Assembly (NCBI GenBank): GCA_022750155.1
Contig: JAKIWG010000003.1
Span: forward strand, 1 to 64,000
Length of the DNA stretch: 64,000 nucleotides
DNA from: Thermoplasmata archaeon
GTDB lineage: Archaea; Thermoplasmatota; Thermoplasmata; Lutacidiplasmatales; UBA184
Direction of reading: 5' to 3'
The position numbers and the translations under genes are program-made. Positions 42,652 through 51,388 of this stretch are shown here, one piece after another; the stretch's first letter is position 1; the number at the start of each line of letters is the position of its first letter. The notes under the pieces were generated by a model. The model ran no database searches, was not told the DNA's origin, and worked only from the letters and a program-made list of their open reading frames with translations.

Positions 42652-43683
42652 ATGCAGGGTGGGCGTGGGTATCTGGGCTCCGGAGTTATTGCCTCACTCC
42701 CGGTGTCGGTGGTTCTTCTTCTTCTGGTGCCCGCGGGCCTCGCTGCCTCGACCGGCGCGGCCCATTCCGGGGCCTCCCCGGCGGCGGTTCACCCATCGGC
42801 GAGATGGTCCACCCCGATGGCCTACGATGCCAAGGACGGGTACGTCGTCCTGTTCGGTGGCGGCGGAGCAACCAAGATGCTCAGCGACACTTGGACGTAC
42901 AAGGCCGGGACCTGGACGAAGCTCGCCCCCACGACCCATCCCTCGGCCCGATTCACCCAGGCAATGGTCTACGACGCGGCCGATGGCTATGTGCTGCTCT
43001 TCGGAGGGAACACGAACAACGGGGCGACCTTGTTCGGGGATACCTGGACATTCAGCGCGGGGGTCTGGACCAAGCTCCACACCTCCGTGGCCCCCTCCCC
43101 TCGATACGGCATGTCGATGGCCTTTGATGCGAAGGACCACTACGTCGTGCTGTTCGGGGGTCAGGGCCCCACGACATTGTACAACGACACCTGGACCTTC
43201 TCCCATGGACACTGGACGCAGCTGACCCCGACCACCGTTCCGCCCCCCCGCCGCTCGGGCGGCATGGCGTACGACGCCGCCGATGGGTACGTCCTGATGT
43301 TCGGGGGCCTCAGCTACTCCGACGCGAATGACACGTGGGAGTTCGTCGGAGGGGCCTGGACTCAGATCTCGCAGATCAACACCACCGCCCCCGGGGTCCG
43401 GGTGGCCCCCGCGATGGTCTACGATGCCAAGGATCGGCACGTGGTGTTGTTCGGAGGGCGCGACGACAATTCGTTCACCCTGTACGCGGATACCTGGACC
43501 TTCCACTCCGGGGTCTGGACCCTTCGCCACCCGTCCACCTCCCCCGCGGCCCGTCAGTGGCCCAGCGCGGCGTTCGACGGGGCCGATGGGTACGTGGTCA
43601 TGTTCGGCGGGGGGTCGAGCAACAGCGTGCCGGTGACCGTGCTCTCGGACACTCATACCTACCTGGCGGGGACCTGGACGTAG
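42652..43683 (+). CDS. Secreted kelch-repeat beta-propeller protein (copy 2)
   Basis: This 343-residue protein is closely similar to the preceding gene product over its whole length: signal segment (about 14-36), six kelch repeats and an end at GTWT. The ATG at 42652 is chosen because GCGGTCATG and the promoter spacing (about 40 bases from CTATTTGG) match copy 1; an upstream ATG at 42598 would add residues not shared. The pair arose by tandem duplication that included the promoter. Confidence 0.85.
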   Translation: MQGGRGYLGSGVIASLPVSVVLLLLVPAGLAASTGAAHSGASPAAVHPSARWSTPMAYDAKDGYVVLFGGGGATKMLSDTWTYKAGTWTKLAPTTHPSARFTQAMVYDAADGYVLLFGGNTNNGATLFGDTWTFSAGVWTKLHTSVAPSPRYGMSMAFDAKDHYVVLFGGQGPTTLYNDTWTFSHGHWTQLTPTTVPPPRRSGGMAYDAADGYVLMFGGLSYSDANDTWEFVGGAWTQISQINTTAPGVRVAPAMVYDAKDRHVVLFGGRDDNSFTLYADTWTFHSGVWTLRHPSTSPAARQWPSAAFDGADGYVVMFGGGSSNSVPVTVLSDTHTYLAGTWT

Positions 43684-43799
43684 GGCGGCGTCGGCCCCCG
43701 CGCCTGCCCTGGGGCGCCCCGCACGCGCGTCATGGCGCAGAGGATTCCGGGCCGTTTCAGCGGGCCGGCCCGACGGCCGGGTGACCGAAGAGGTGCTAC

Positions 43800-43934
43800 C
43801 TATCGGGCCTTCAGGGTCTTCTTGACGTTGGGGTGCTCTTTGGTGAAGATCTTCCCACCGCAGTTGTCGCAGCGGACCCCGAACAGGTTCGAGTCGCTCG
43901 GCAGCGCTTCCCCGCACCGGATGCAACGGAACAT
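43800..43934 (-). CDS. rpoP: DNA-directed RNA polymerase subunit P (RpoP/Rpb12-like)
   Basis: This 44-residue zinc-ribbon subunit of archaeal RNA polymerase starts at the ATG ending at 43934 (FRCIRCGEAL) and ends in KKTLKAR. Zinc ligands are CIRC and CDNC; the core GVRCDNCGGKIF matches RpoP. GGAGTGAG lies five bases upstream. It is the last gene of the psmA-exosome superoperon, its usual archaeal position after eL43. Confidence 0.92.
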   Translation of the reverse strand: MFRCIRCGEALPSDSNLFGVRCDNCGGKIFTKEHPNVKKTLKAR

Positions 43935-43963
43935 ATCTCACTCCTGAAAGGCGGATCTCCGAC

Positions 43964-44236
43964 TCAGGCCTCGCCCTTGGCGTCGGCGACCTTCTCCGAA
44001 CGGGTGATTGGAGGCGCCGGGGTGAACAGGTAGGCCCCGCTGGCGAACTTCGTCCCGCAGCGGCTGCACTCGAAGACCCCGCTCGCCACGCGCGACACGG
44101 TGACGGTCGAGCACCGGGGGCAGGCGGCGTCGAGCTCGCGCTGGCGGTCGAGCTCGAGCACGCGGCGCCGGATGCGGATCCCGTAGCGGGGGCCCATCCA
44201 GCCCGTGTTGCCGACCTTCTTCGTCCGCTTGCTCAT
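43964..44236 (-). CDS. rpl37ae: Large ribosomal subunit protein eL43 (L37Ae)
   Basis: This 90-residue zinc-ribbon ribosomal protein begins MSKRTKKVGNTGWMGPRYG and binds zinc through CPRC and CSRC. Its C-terminal 25 residues extend past the usual domain. GAGG lies six bases before the ATG. It follows rrp42 after a 6-base gap in the superoperon. Confidence 0.94.
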   Translation of the reverse strand: MSKRTKKVGNTGWMGPRYGIRIRRRVLELDRQRELDAACPRCSTVTVSRVASGVFECSRCGTKFASGAYLFTPAPPITRSEKVADAKGEA

Positions 44237-44242
44237 CGGTCC

Positions 44243-45025
44243 TCAGACTCCCCGGGCGATGGCCCGGAGCCGGTCGCCGTGCCGGAAGGCACGCTCGGCC
44301 ATCTCCTTGACGTCTTCGGGGGAGAACGCCCCGATTAAACCCTTTTGCATCGCGACGATGTTGCCGGCTTCGTCGGTCGCGATCGTCACGCGGCCCTGTC
44401 CGGCCTTCTCCTCGTCGAACGTCGCGTCGACCACGATGGTCTCACCGAGCCGCGTGAACGTGCATTCGACCGGGAAGTGGGCGACGGCGAGCGGGATGTC
44501 GTGCTCGGCGATCCCGAACCGTTTCTGGGGGAGGGTGGCGTGGGTGAGGGCCCCCAGGGCGGCCAGGGAGGCGGCATCGATGAGGTTGCCGGAGTGGTCG
44601 AGTACGTGGATGTCGACGAAGCAGCTCCAGCACTTCTCTCCGGGCGTCACGCACAGCTTCTTCAGGTCGATCGTCTCGGCGGCGCGGATCGCCCGGTCGA
44701 CGACCCGCGAGACCTCGATCGCCCTTGGATGCGGGGGCCCGGGCTCGAAGGTCGGGGAGGAGAGCGGGATGAGCTCGGCGTTCGTCGTCAGGACCCCCGC
44801 GTTCGGGGTGTCGGGGTAGGGCTTGCCGGGCTCGAGCTTGATGCCCGAGAGGACGGTCGTGTCCCCGATTCGGGCGAGCGCCGAGCCGTCGGCGGTGACC
44901 ACGAATCCCGGCTCCACCTCGACGCGTCGGTACTCGTCCGGGGTGCGCCCGTCGAGGCGCTTTCCCTGGCGGGCGAGGTCGAGGATGTGGGTGGAGAGGA
45001 TCTCCGCGGTGACCTCGTCGCTCAT
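44243..45025 (-). CDS. rrp42: Exosome complex subunit Rrp42
   Basis: Rrp42 is the non-catalytic RNase PH-fold partner of Rrp41 in the archaeal exosome ring. Features are LDGRTPDEYRRVEVEPGF near residue 25, the VLSGIKLEPGKPYPDTPNAG loop and CWSCFVDIHVLDHSGNLIDAASLAALGAL region (residues about 140-170). The ATG overlaps the rrp41 stop in ATGA, so the two subunits are made in equal amounts by coupled translation. Length 260 residues is normal. Confidence 0.95.
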   Translation of the reverse strand: MSDEVTAEILSTHILDLARQGKRLDGRTPDEYRRVEVEPGFVVTADGSALARIGDTTVLSGIKLEPGKPYPDTPNAGVLTTNAELIPLSSPTFEPGPPHPRAIEVSRVVDRAIRAAETIDLKKLCVTPGEKCWSCFVDIHVLDHSGNLIDAASLAALGALTHATLPQKRFGIAEHDIPLAVAHFPVECTFTRLGETIVVDATFDEEKAGQGRVTIATDEAGNIVAMQKGLIGAFSPEDVKEMAERAFRHGDRLRAIARGV

Positions 45026-45783
45026 TGGGCGGCCCCCGTGGACGCGCCCACCGGAGCGACCGCGTAGCGGTCCCGAAGGGCCGCCTTCATCTTCTCGTAG
45101 ATCCCGCGGCACCCGGCGACGCCCATGTCGAGCGCCTGGCCGAGCTCGTCGCGGTGCATGTGGCCTTCCATCTGCATGAGCACGAGCCGACCGGATTGGG
45201 GGACCAGCGCCATCGGCAGGTCCGCTTCGCCGAAGTTGTCCTCGAGCTTGTTGAGGTCGAGCACGAGCTTGCCGCCGACCTTCCCGACGGCGACGGCCGG
45301 GAGCAGGTCGACCATCGGGATGCCCGCGTCGGCGAGGGCGACGGAGGCGGCGACGACGCCGGCGCAACGGGTGCCGGCGTTCGCCTGCAGGACCTCGATG
45401 TAGACGTCCACGGATGTGCGGGGGTACTCCTCGGCGAAGATCACCGATTCGAACGCCTCGGCGATCACCTTGCTGATCTCCTGGGAACGACGGTCGAGGC
45501 CGGGGCGCTTGCGTTCGTCGACGCTGAACGCCGCCATGTTGTACCGGCACTGCACGATCGCCTTGTGGTTCTCCTGGAGGTGGCGGGGGTGAACCTCCCG
45601 TGGCCCGTAGACCGCGGCCATGACCTTGTTGAAGCCCCACTCCACGAACGCCGAGCCGTCGGCCTGGTGGAGCGGTCCGGCGGTGATCTTCAGGGGTCGC
45701 AGCTCATCGGGACGCCGGCCATCGGTCCTCAGTCCGTCAGGCCCGAACAGCTCCGGGATCTCTTTCGCTCCTACGTTGCCCAT
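45022..45783 (-). CDS. rrp41: Exosome complex catalytic subunit Rrp41
   Basis: Rrp41 carries the phosphorolytic 3'-5' RNase active site. Visible are GLRTDGRRPDELRP at residues 18-31, the phosphate/RNA-binding RKRPGLDRRS block, and the acidic active-site region NFGEADLPMAL (about residue 180). The C-terminal tail past GIYEKMKAALRD is short. AAGGAGAA precedes the ATG by about 9 bases. It sits between rrp4 and rrp42 as in most archaea. Confidence 0.96.
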   Translation of the reverse strand: MGNVGAKEIPELFGPDGLRTDGRRPDELRPLKITAGPLHQADGSAFVEWGFNKVMAAVYGPREVHPRHLQENHKAIVQCRYNMAAFSVDERKRPGLDRRSQEISKVIAEAFESVIFAEEYPRTSVDVYIEVLQANAGTRCAGVVAASVALADAGIPMVDLLPAVAVGKVGGKLVLDLNKLEDNFGEADLPMALVPQSGRLVLMQMEGHMHRDELGQALDMGVAGCRGIYEKMKAALRDRYAVAPVGASTGAAQ

Positions 45784-45808
45784 GGTGTGGTTCTCCTTGG
45801 AATGGAAT

Positions 45809-46705
45809 TCAGTACTCGGTCGGCGGGGGTTCGTCCGGCGGTCCGTCCGGTTCCGGCTCGGGGACGGTCTCCGGGAGCCTCGTGAGGGGGTGGGGACCCG
45901 GCGGCCCGTCGAACTCCGGTCGGGCGGACCCGTCCGAATCGAGCCGGGGCCGAGCCGGCCGAGCGCCGCCGCGGGGGTCCGGGTCCTCGGTCGAATCGAG
46001 ATACTCCTGGATGCGCGCGGTGAGGCCGGAGCGTTGACCCTCCTCCTCGATGATCCTCAGGCATTCGCGGGCCCGACGGATGCCCTCCTCCGGCCCATCG
46101 ACCCAGACCCGCCCGTTCTGGCCGACGGCGACCTTCGTACCGGTCATCCGCGTGATCGTCTGGATCATCGACCCGCCGCGCCCGATGAGGCGCGGGATCT
46201 TGGCCGGGGAGAGGGTGACGATGGTCCCCCCTTCGAGCTTGCCGAGACCGTCGCCGTTCATGGTGACGCCGATGCGTCCGGTGTTCTCGATCGATTCGAC
46301 GGCGACGACGACGGAGTCCTTGACGCCCAGGTACTGGCCCGTCTCGCCGAAGTCGATCTTCCAGGGGGTCCCGGTCATGTGGAGCGGGGCCCACCGGGGG
46401 GCGCCGATGTCCAATAGCCAGAACGTCCCCTGGACGTCGGTGACCGTGCCGATGACCACGTCGTTCGCCTTGGGGATGTAGCGACCGGAAAGCGGGACGA
46501 CCCGGACCACGGGCGGTTTGGAGGAGAGCAGCCCGAGGACGCTCGCGTAGATCCGGCCGTTCACCCGGTAGGTCCCGGGACCCGGCGTGAGACCGTGACC
46601 GGGGATCTCCTCCCCCGGAAGAACTAGTATGCGGTCCCCGCTCGGTGGCGGGGCACTCGCGTCGTGGCCACGCCCTCGGTGGCCCGGCCGATGTCCATGA
46701 CCCAT
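45809..46705 (-). CDS. rrp4: Exosome RNA-binding cap subunit Rrp4
   Basis: Rrp4 caps the exosome ring and feeds RNA. The N-terminal domain starts at ILVLPGEEIPGHG (about residue 26), the S1 domain includes IGTVTDVQGTFWLLDIG (84-100), and the KH domain has PRLIGRGGSMIQTI (about 170). The first 25 residues are His/Gly-rich and the last 70 are Pro/Asp/Glu-rich and probably disordered; both look like lineage-specific additions. It starts 36 bases after sdo1. Confidence 0.93.
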   Translation of the reverse strand: MGHGHRPGHRGRGHDASAPPPSGDRILVLPGEEIPGHGLTPGPGTYRVNGRIYASVLGLLSSKPPVVRVVPLSGRYIPKANDVVIGTVTDVQGTFWLLDIGAPRWAPLHMTGTPWKIDFGETGQYLGVKDSVVVAVESIENTGRIGVTMNGDGLGKLEGGTIVTLSPAKIPRLIGRGGSMIQTITRMTGTKVAVGQNGRVWVDGPEEGIRRARECLRIIEEEGQRSGLTARIQEYLDSTEDPDPRGGARPARPRLDSDGSARPEFDGPPGPHPLTRLPETVPEPEPDGPPDEPPPTEY

Positions 46706-46741
46706 AGGTTTTCTTGCACCGGGGCGTCGGACCGGGGTTCG

Positions 46742-47437
46742 CTATTTAACGAGCGCGGTCTCGGCGGTCCCTTTCGTGCGCGCGCTGAGCTTCTCGTACA
46801 GCTCGGTCTGGACGCCGGCCGGGATCTCCAGGATCGCCGTCCACGACCCGTCCGATTGCCAGAGCTCGTCGCCCAGCTTCCCGAGCCCCTTGACCTCCGC
46901 GATCACCTTCGGGTAGTGCTGGCCCGGGACCTTGATCCGCACCCGGACGACGTCGAAGCGGATCGGCAGCAGCGGGCGGAGCTTCGCGAGGATCTCCTGG
47001 ATCTGCACGTCGGCAGGACGGAACGGGTCGACGTGGACCTTCGCCTCCACCATCGCCGCCTCGATCCGGGCCGGCGGGTGGGGGGCCCCGGTTTGGGGGT
47101 TCATCGCGTTCCGGGCGATCGTCGCGACGATCTGCCGGTGCTTCTCCTGGGCCAACTGGTGGCGCTGCTCGGTCGTGACCTGCACCTCGCCCTTGAGGAT
47201 GATCTGGCGAGCGATCTCGGCGAGGTCGCGGGTGTGGAACGTCTTTTCCAGGTGCTCGTCGGAGATCCGGTCGCCCTTCTTGGCGTCCTTGAAGACCTGG
47301 TCGAGGGCGAGCTTGTCGCGTAGGTCAACCGACTTTCCGTCCTTGATATCCTGGACCGCCTTCGGGTCGACGAGGACCTCGAACCGGGAGCCCGCGTGCT
47401 CCCAACGGGCCACGACCGCGTCTTCGACCGTCACCAT
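46742..47437 (-). CDS. sdo1: Ribosome maturation protein SDO1/SBDS
   Basis: This 231-residue SBDS-family protein releases eIF6 during 60S maturation together with EF-2-like GTPases. Conserved parts are VVARWEHAGSRFEVLVDP at the N-terminus, SDEHLEKTFHTRDLAEIARQIILKGE (residues about 58-83) and the C-terminal IRFDVVRVRIKVPG. The ATG 47437 is chosen over longer starts because it begins at the conserved VTVEDAVVARW and has GGGGAGAG upstream. It lies between psmA and rrp4 as usual. Confidence 0.95.
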   Translation of the reverse strand: MVTVEDAVVARWEHAGSRFEVLVDPKAVQDIKDGKSVDLRDKLALDQVFKDAKKGDRISDEHLEKTFHTRDLAEIARQIILKGEVQVTTEQRHQLAQEKHRQIVATIARNAMNPQTGAPHPPARIEAAMVEAKVHVDPFRPADVQIQEILAKLRPLLPIRFDVVRVRIKVPGQHYPKVIAEVKGLGKLGDELWQSDGSWTAILEIPAGVQTELYEKLSARTKGTAETALVK

Positions 47438-47469
47438 GGGAGGACTCTCTCCCCGCCCACCATCGCCGA

Positions 47470-48219
47470 CTAGCTGCGGCTCTTGGCCGGGGGCGCCGGG
47501 GGAAGTCGGGCCAGATACTTCTGGATTTCCTCGGGGAGGAGGCGGTGCCAGCCCTTTCCGCGCTGCAAGATGCACACCTCGACGGTCGCGAGCGTGGCCC
47601 CGTCGTCGAGGGACTGTCGAAGACCCTCGAGCGCCAGCAGGGTCGCCGCGTCGGCGTCGATGTTGGGCTTGTACTTCTGTTCGAACAGCTCCATGACGGG
47701 CCCCTTGTTCCCGCCGGTGGAGGTCGCCTTGAAGCTGGTCAGCGACCCGGAAGGTTCGGTCTCGAACAGGTGCACGCCGGACTCATCATAGCCTCCGACC
47801 AATAGCGCGGTGCCGAACGGTCGGACGCCGCCGAACTGGGTGTACTGCTGCTTGTAGTCGCAGATCCGCCGGACCAGGAGCTCGACCGAGATCCCATCGG
47901 CGTAGGTGACGCGGTTGATCTGGCCGGTGAGTCGGGCGTAGTCGACGAGGACCCGCGCGTCGGCCACTAGGCCGGCGGTGGCGCACCCGATGTGCTCGTC
48001 GATCTGGTGGATCTTCTCCAGGCTCGCCGGTTCGGCGAGCTTGGGGTTCGGGATGCGCCGGTCGGCGACCAGGACGACGCCGTCCTCGAAGACCACTCCG
48101 GCCGTCGTGGCGCCCCGGCGGACCGCCTCGCGCGCGTACTCGACCTGGAAGAGCCGGCCGTCGGGCGAGAAGACGGTGATCGCCCGGTCGTAGGCCATCT
48201 GGCCCGGTTGCATCTCCAT
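47470..48219 (-). CDS. psmA: Proteasome subunit alpha
   Basis: This 249-residue alpha subunit forms the gated outer rings of the 20S proteasome. The gate motif MAYDRAITVFSPDGRLFQVEYAREAV is at residues 8-33, with the expected YDR and the HbYX-binding Lys region EKIHQIDEHIG. It is the first gene of the superoperon: CGTTATAAGG lies about 40 bases upstream and GAGGT 9 bases before the ATG. No beta subunit is in the window. Confidence 0.96.
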   Translation of the reverse strand: MEMQPGQMAYDRAITVFSPDGRLFQVEYAREAVRRGATTAGVVFEDGVVLVADRRIPNPKLAEPASLEKIHQIDEHIGCATAGLVADARVLVDYARLTGQINRVTYADGISVELLVRRICDYKQQYTQFGGVRPFGTALLVGGYDESGVHLFETEPSGSLTSFKATSTGGNKGPVMELFEQKYKPNIDADAATLLALEGLRQSLDDGATLATVEVCILQRGKGWHRLLPEEIQKYLARLPPAPPAKSRS

Positions 48220-48256
48220 GAAATGACCTCGAGTTCGCGGGGGGCACCTGGGAGGG

Positions 48257-48266
48257 CCTTATAACG
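48257..48266 (-). promoter_or_regulatory. Promoter of the proteasome-exosome superoperon
   Basis: CGTTATAAGG on the minus strand, about 40 bases before the psmA ATG, leaving a leader that holds a Shine-Dalgarno GAGGT. Confidence 0.6.
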
Positions 48267-48337
48267 CTCCCGCGGGCGGTTTCGCTCGGGTAGCCCGGTT
48301 ACGCGAGTTCCCCGGCGGCGACGACGCCCGGGGCGAA

Positions 48338-48345
48338 GCGTAAAG
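48338..48345 (+). promoter_or_regulatory. TATA-like box of the YyaL gene
   Basis: GCGTAAAG about 28 bases before ATG 48369, which favours that start over the TTG at 48360. Confidence 0.5.
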
Positions 48346-48368
48346 ACCCGCGGACGAGGTTGAGCGGC

Positions 48369-50492
48369 ATGGGCGACCCCGAGCGTTCCGGTGCGAAGCC
48401 TCCCGGCGCCCGGCGCCTGGCGTCCGCGACCTCCGCCTACCTGCGCAGCGCCTCCGAGCAACCGATCGAGTGGTTCCCCTGGGGCTCGGAGCCGTTCGAG
48501 CTCGCCGAGCGGACCCAGCGACCGGTCCTTCTCGACATCGGGGCGGCGTGGTGCCACTGGTGCCACGTGATGGACGAGGGCACGTACGCCGATGCCGAGG
48601 TCGCGCGTCTGCTTCGGGAGCACTTCATCGCCGTGAAGGTCGACCGGGACGAGCACCCGGAGGTCGACCGGAGATACCAGCGTCAGGTCGGGGTCCTCAC
48701 CGGAGAAGGCGGATGGCCGCTCACGGCATTCCTCACCCCGAAAGGGGAGGTGTTCCTCGGGGGGACGTACTTTCCTCCGGAGGACGGGCAGGGGCGGCCC
48801 GGATTCCGCCGGGTCCTTCAGGAGGTCGCCCGCCTATGGACGCAGGAACCGGAAAAGATCCGGGGGAACCTGGGTGCGATCCAAGAAGCGCTCCATCGGA
48901 TCCGGGACCAGGAGAACCCCGCCGCGGTCTCCCGCTCCTCCTTCCTGCAGCAGGTCCGTTCCCGCATCTGGCAGAGCTACGACCCGGTCCACGCGGGATT
49001 CGGGCACGCCCCGAAATTTCCCCATCCGACCGCCGTCTCGCTCCTGTTCTACGAGGCGTTCGCCTCGGAGACGCCGGAGCCGGCATCGCGGGCGCTGGAG
49101 ACCCTTCGTCGGATGGCGGACGGCGGGATGTACGACCACGTGGGCGGGGGGTTCCACCGCTACTCGGTCGACGAGGGCTGGCACATCCCCCATTTCGAGA
49201 AGATGGCGATCGACAACGCCGCGCTGCTCTCGGCGTATGGGGAAGGGGCACGATGGTCGCCGGATCCTGGGCTGATCGACACGGCCCGAGGGATCGTGGC
49301 GTGGTCGACCGGAACGCTCGGTGACCCGCACGGTGGGTTCGCGGCGAGTCAGGACGCCGACAACGCGCCGGGGGACGACGGCAGCTATTTCACCTGGAGC
49401 CGGGCCGAGCTCAAGCAGGTCCTGGAGGGGCCGGAGCTTTCGGTCGCGGTCCGCTACTTCGGGGTGGGCAGCGAGGGCCGGATGCCTCACGACCCGGATC
49501 GGAACGTGTTGTTCCGGCTGATGAGCCCCGCCGAGGCCGGCAAGCCCTCGGGCCTTTCGGAACCGGCCGCGAAAGCAGCCGTGGAACGGGTCGTGGCGAA
49601 GCTGCGGGCGGCCCGCTCCCGGCGCTCGGCGCCGGTCGTGGACCGGGCGCTCTACGCCGCTCTCAACGGGGCCTACATCCGCGCGCTCGCCCAGAGCTCG
49701 CCCGTCCTCCAGGATCCCGGGGCGCTCTCGACCGCGCGCCGGGCGGCCGACCGGTTCCTCCGTCAGGCGTTCGTTCCGGGTCGCGGGGTCGCCCATCGCC
49801 TCGAAGGCGAGGGGGCGAGCGGCTTCGGCCTGTTGGAGGACCAGGCGGAGTTCGCTCTGGGGTTGGTGGAGCTGGCTGGGATGACCCTCGACCGCGGGTA
49901 CTTCGATTCGGCGCGTTCCCTGTTGGAGACGATCGAGGCGGAGTTCCGGGCCCCGAACGGGCTGCTTCGGGACATCGCACCGCGCCTGTACGACGGCCCC
50001 GTCGTCGGTTCTTTGGCCGAGGCCTCCTACCCGGTCGAGGACAACCCGCACCTGTCCGCCAATGCGGCAGCCGCCCTGGCGATGATCCGGTTCTCCTCCC
50101 TGAGCGGTCACGAAGAGTGGAGGGTCAAGGCGGAGGCGATCGTCGAGGCCATGCAGGGGCGGGTCGCGAGCGCGGGCCTGTTCGCGGCCGGGGCCGCGCT
50201 CGGGGCGGGGACCCTCGGCGCACCGCCGGCCCGCGTGGTGATCGAGGGAGAAGGGGCCGAGGCCGATGCCCTCGAGCGGGCTGCGCGGGGGAGCTGGCAC
50301 CCGGACCTGTGGGTATTCCGGGGCGTCCCGCCCGAGCCGTTCTCCCTCCCCGAGGAACTCGGTGCGGGGTCGGGCGGCCCCCCCCGGGCCCGAGCTCTGG
50401 TCTGCTTTGGAACCCGCTGCTTGGCACCGGTTACGGTCGCGGCCGAGCTCCCGAAGAAGATTCGCTCGGCCGGTCGGGGCGGATCGTCGTAG
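48369..50492 (+). CDS. YyaL/SSP411-type protein: thioredoxin-like domain plus (alpha/alpha)6 barrel
   Basis: This 707-residue protein belongs to the DUF255/YyaL family. The N-terminal thioredoxin-fold domain contains WCHWCHVMDEGTYAD (about residues 60-74) with a CHWC site. Next follow VKVDRDEHPEVDRRYQ and GGWPLTAFLTPKGEVFLGGTYFPPED, which are hallmarks. The rest is an alpha/alpha barrel with HVGGGFHRYSVDEGWHIPHFEKM and QDADN, as in cellobiose epimerase-like proteins. Function is not established in any archaeon; redox or sugar-processing roles have been proposed. The 3' end overlaps the convergent phosphoesterase by 62 bases. Confidence 0.92.
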   Translation: MGDPERSGAKPPGARRLASATSAYLRSASEQPIEWFPWGSEPFELAERTQRPVLLDIGAAWCHWCHVMDEGTYADAEVARLLREHFIAVKVDRDEHPEVDRRYQRQVGVLTGEGGWPLTAFLTPKGEVFLGGTYFPPEDGQGRPGFRRVLQEVARLWTQEPEKIRGNLGAIQEALHRIRDQENPAAVSRSSFLQQVRSRIWQSYDPVHAGFGHAPKFPHPTAVSLLFYEAFASETPEPASRALETLRRMADGGMYDHVGGGFHRYSVDEGWHIPHFEKMAIDNAALLSAYGEGARWSPDPGLIDTARGIVAWSTGTLGDPHGGFAASQDADNAPGDDGSYFTWSRAELKQVLEGPELSVAVRYFGVGSEGRMPHDPDRNVLFRLMSPAEAGKPSGLSEPAAKAAVERVVAKLRAARSRRSAPVVDRALYAALNGAYIRALAQSSPVLQDPGALSTARRAADRFLRQAFVPGRGVAHRLEGEGASGFGLLEDQAEFALGLVELAGMTLDRGYFDSARSLLETIEAEFRAPNGLLRDIAPRLYDGPVVGSLAEASYPVEDNPHLSANAAAALAMIRFSSLSGHEEWRVKAEAIVEAMQGRVASAGLFAAGAALGAGTLGAPPARVVIEGEGAEADALERAARGSWHPDLWVFRGVPPEPFSLPEELGAGSGGPPRARALVCFGTRCLAPVTVAAELPKKIRSAGRGGSS

Positions 50493-51261
50493 CCACCGGA
50501 CCCACGTCGGTCCCGTCCAGCAGGTACGCCCGCGGGGAACCTCGCGAGAGAAATCGGCGCACCAGGAACGTGCGACCGCGCGAGGGCCGGAGCCGGTTGA
50601 GCGCTTCGTTCGCGCAGAGCGGATGGAACGCCGGCAGGACGATCAACTCGCGGGCGGCGAGTTCGGCGTGCCGGCGGCGGCGTTTCGTCGGCCGCACGGG
50701 GAATTCTGGGAACTCGACCCGGACCCAGCAGCGTTGCTTGCCGATCGCCTCGTCGGGCGTCGGTGCAAATCGATAGGCCGGATGGAGGTGACCGCAGACG
50801 ATGGTGCCCGCTCTCAGCACGGCGTCCGACGGCCAGCCGTGTCCGTGAAAGATCCCCACCCCGTGTCGTACCACTCCGGTCGCCGGGTGCACGACGACCT
50901 CGCGGGGGAGATGCCGGGCAAGTCCGACGTCGTGGTTGCCGGGCACGAGTTCCACGGTGAACCCCTCGGCGAGCAGGGTCGAGAAGAAGTCGAACACGAC
51001 CGGCCGAAGAGGCGCTGGGACGCCGACGATCGGATGCTTGGCGTCGCCGGCCACGAGGAACCCCTTCGCCGAACGGGCGCGGGCGAGCTCCACCAGGGAC
51101 CAGCTCATCGACGCCGCGGAGCTGAGGTGGGGGCCGGGTCGCGAGCCTTCGATGCCCAGGTGGAGGTCGGCGAGCACGAGCGTTCCGCCCTGCTCGCGTC
51201 CCGCGGGGAGCAGCTCCAGGACGGGCCAATCCGGGACCGGTCGGATCGACGCACGCGCCAC
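50431..51261 (-). CDS. Calcineurin-like metallophosphoesterase (ICC/COG1407 type)
   Basis: This 276-residue phosphoesterase has the full metal set: VLADLHLGIEG, FLVAGDAKHP, LVPGNHDVG, FHGHGWPSD and CGHLHPAY. The archaeal COG1407 group is often encoded beside DNA-repair helicases but its substrate is unknown. Here the neighbours are a YyaL protein and a divergent HTH regulator. The GTG start at 51261 is tentative; no clear TATA box is seen. The last 30 residues are Arg/Pro/Ser-rich. Confidence 0.88.
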   Translation of the reverse strand: MARASIRPVPDWPVLELLPAGREQGGTLVLADLHLGIEGSRPGPHLSSAASMSWSLVELARARSAKGFLVAGDAKHPIVGVPAPLRPVVFDFFSTLLAEGFTVELVPGNHDVGLARHLPREVVVHPATGVVRHGVGIFHGHGWPSDAVLRAGTIVCGHLHPAYRFAPTPDEAIGKQRCWVRVEFPEFPVRPTKRRRRHAELAARELIVLPAFHPLCANEALNRLRPSRGRTFLVRRFLSRGSPRAYLLDGTDVGPVATTIRPDRPSESSSGARPRP

Positions 51262-51340
51262 GGGGTGCGAGCCCCTCGAGACGATTGAGGGTTTGCGCCC
51301 CGAGACCGGTGCGTCGCCCTCCGAGAGAGGACGACCCCTT

Positions 51341-51351
51341 CTTTTATATAG
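51341..51351 (+). promoter_or_regulatory. TATA box of the HTH regulator operon
   Basis: CTTTTATATAG, one of the strongest TATA elements in the window. GGGAGG at 51375-51380 is the ribosome binding site for the GTG at 51389. Confidence 0.6.
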
Positions 51352-51388
51352 AAGTCATCTGGGTAAACCTCGTAGGGAGGCGACCGGC

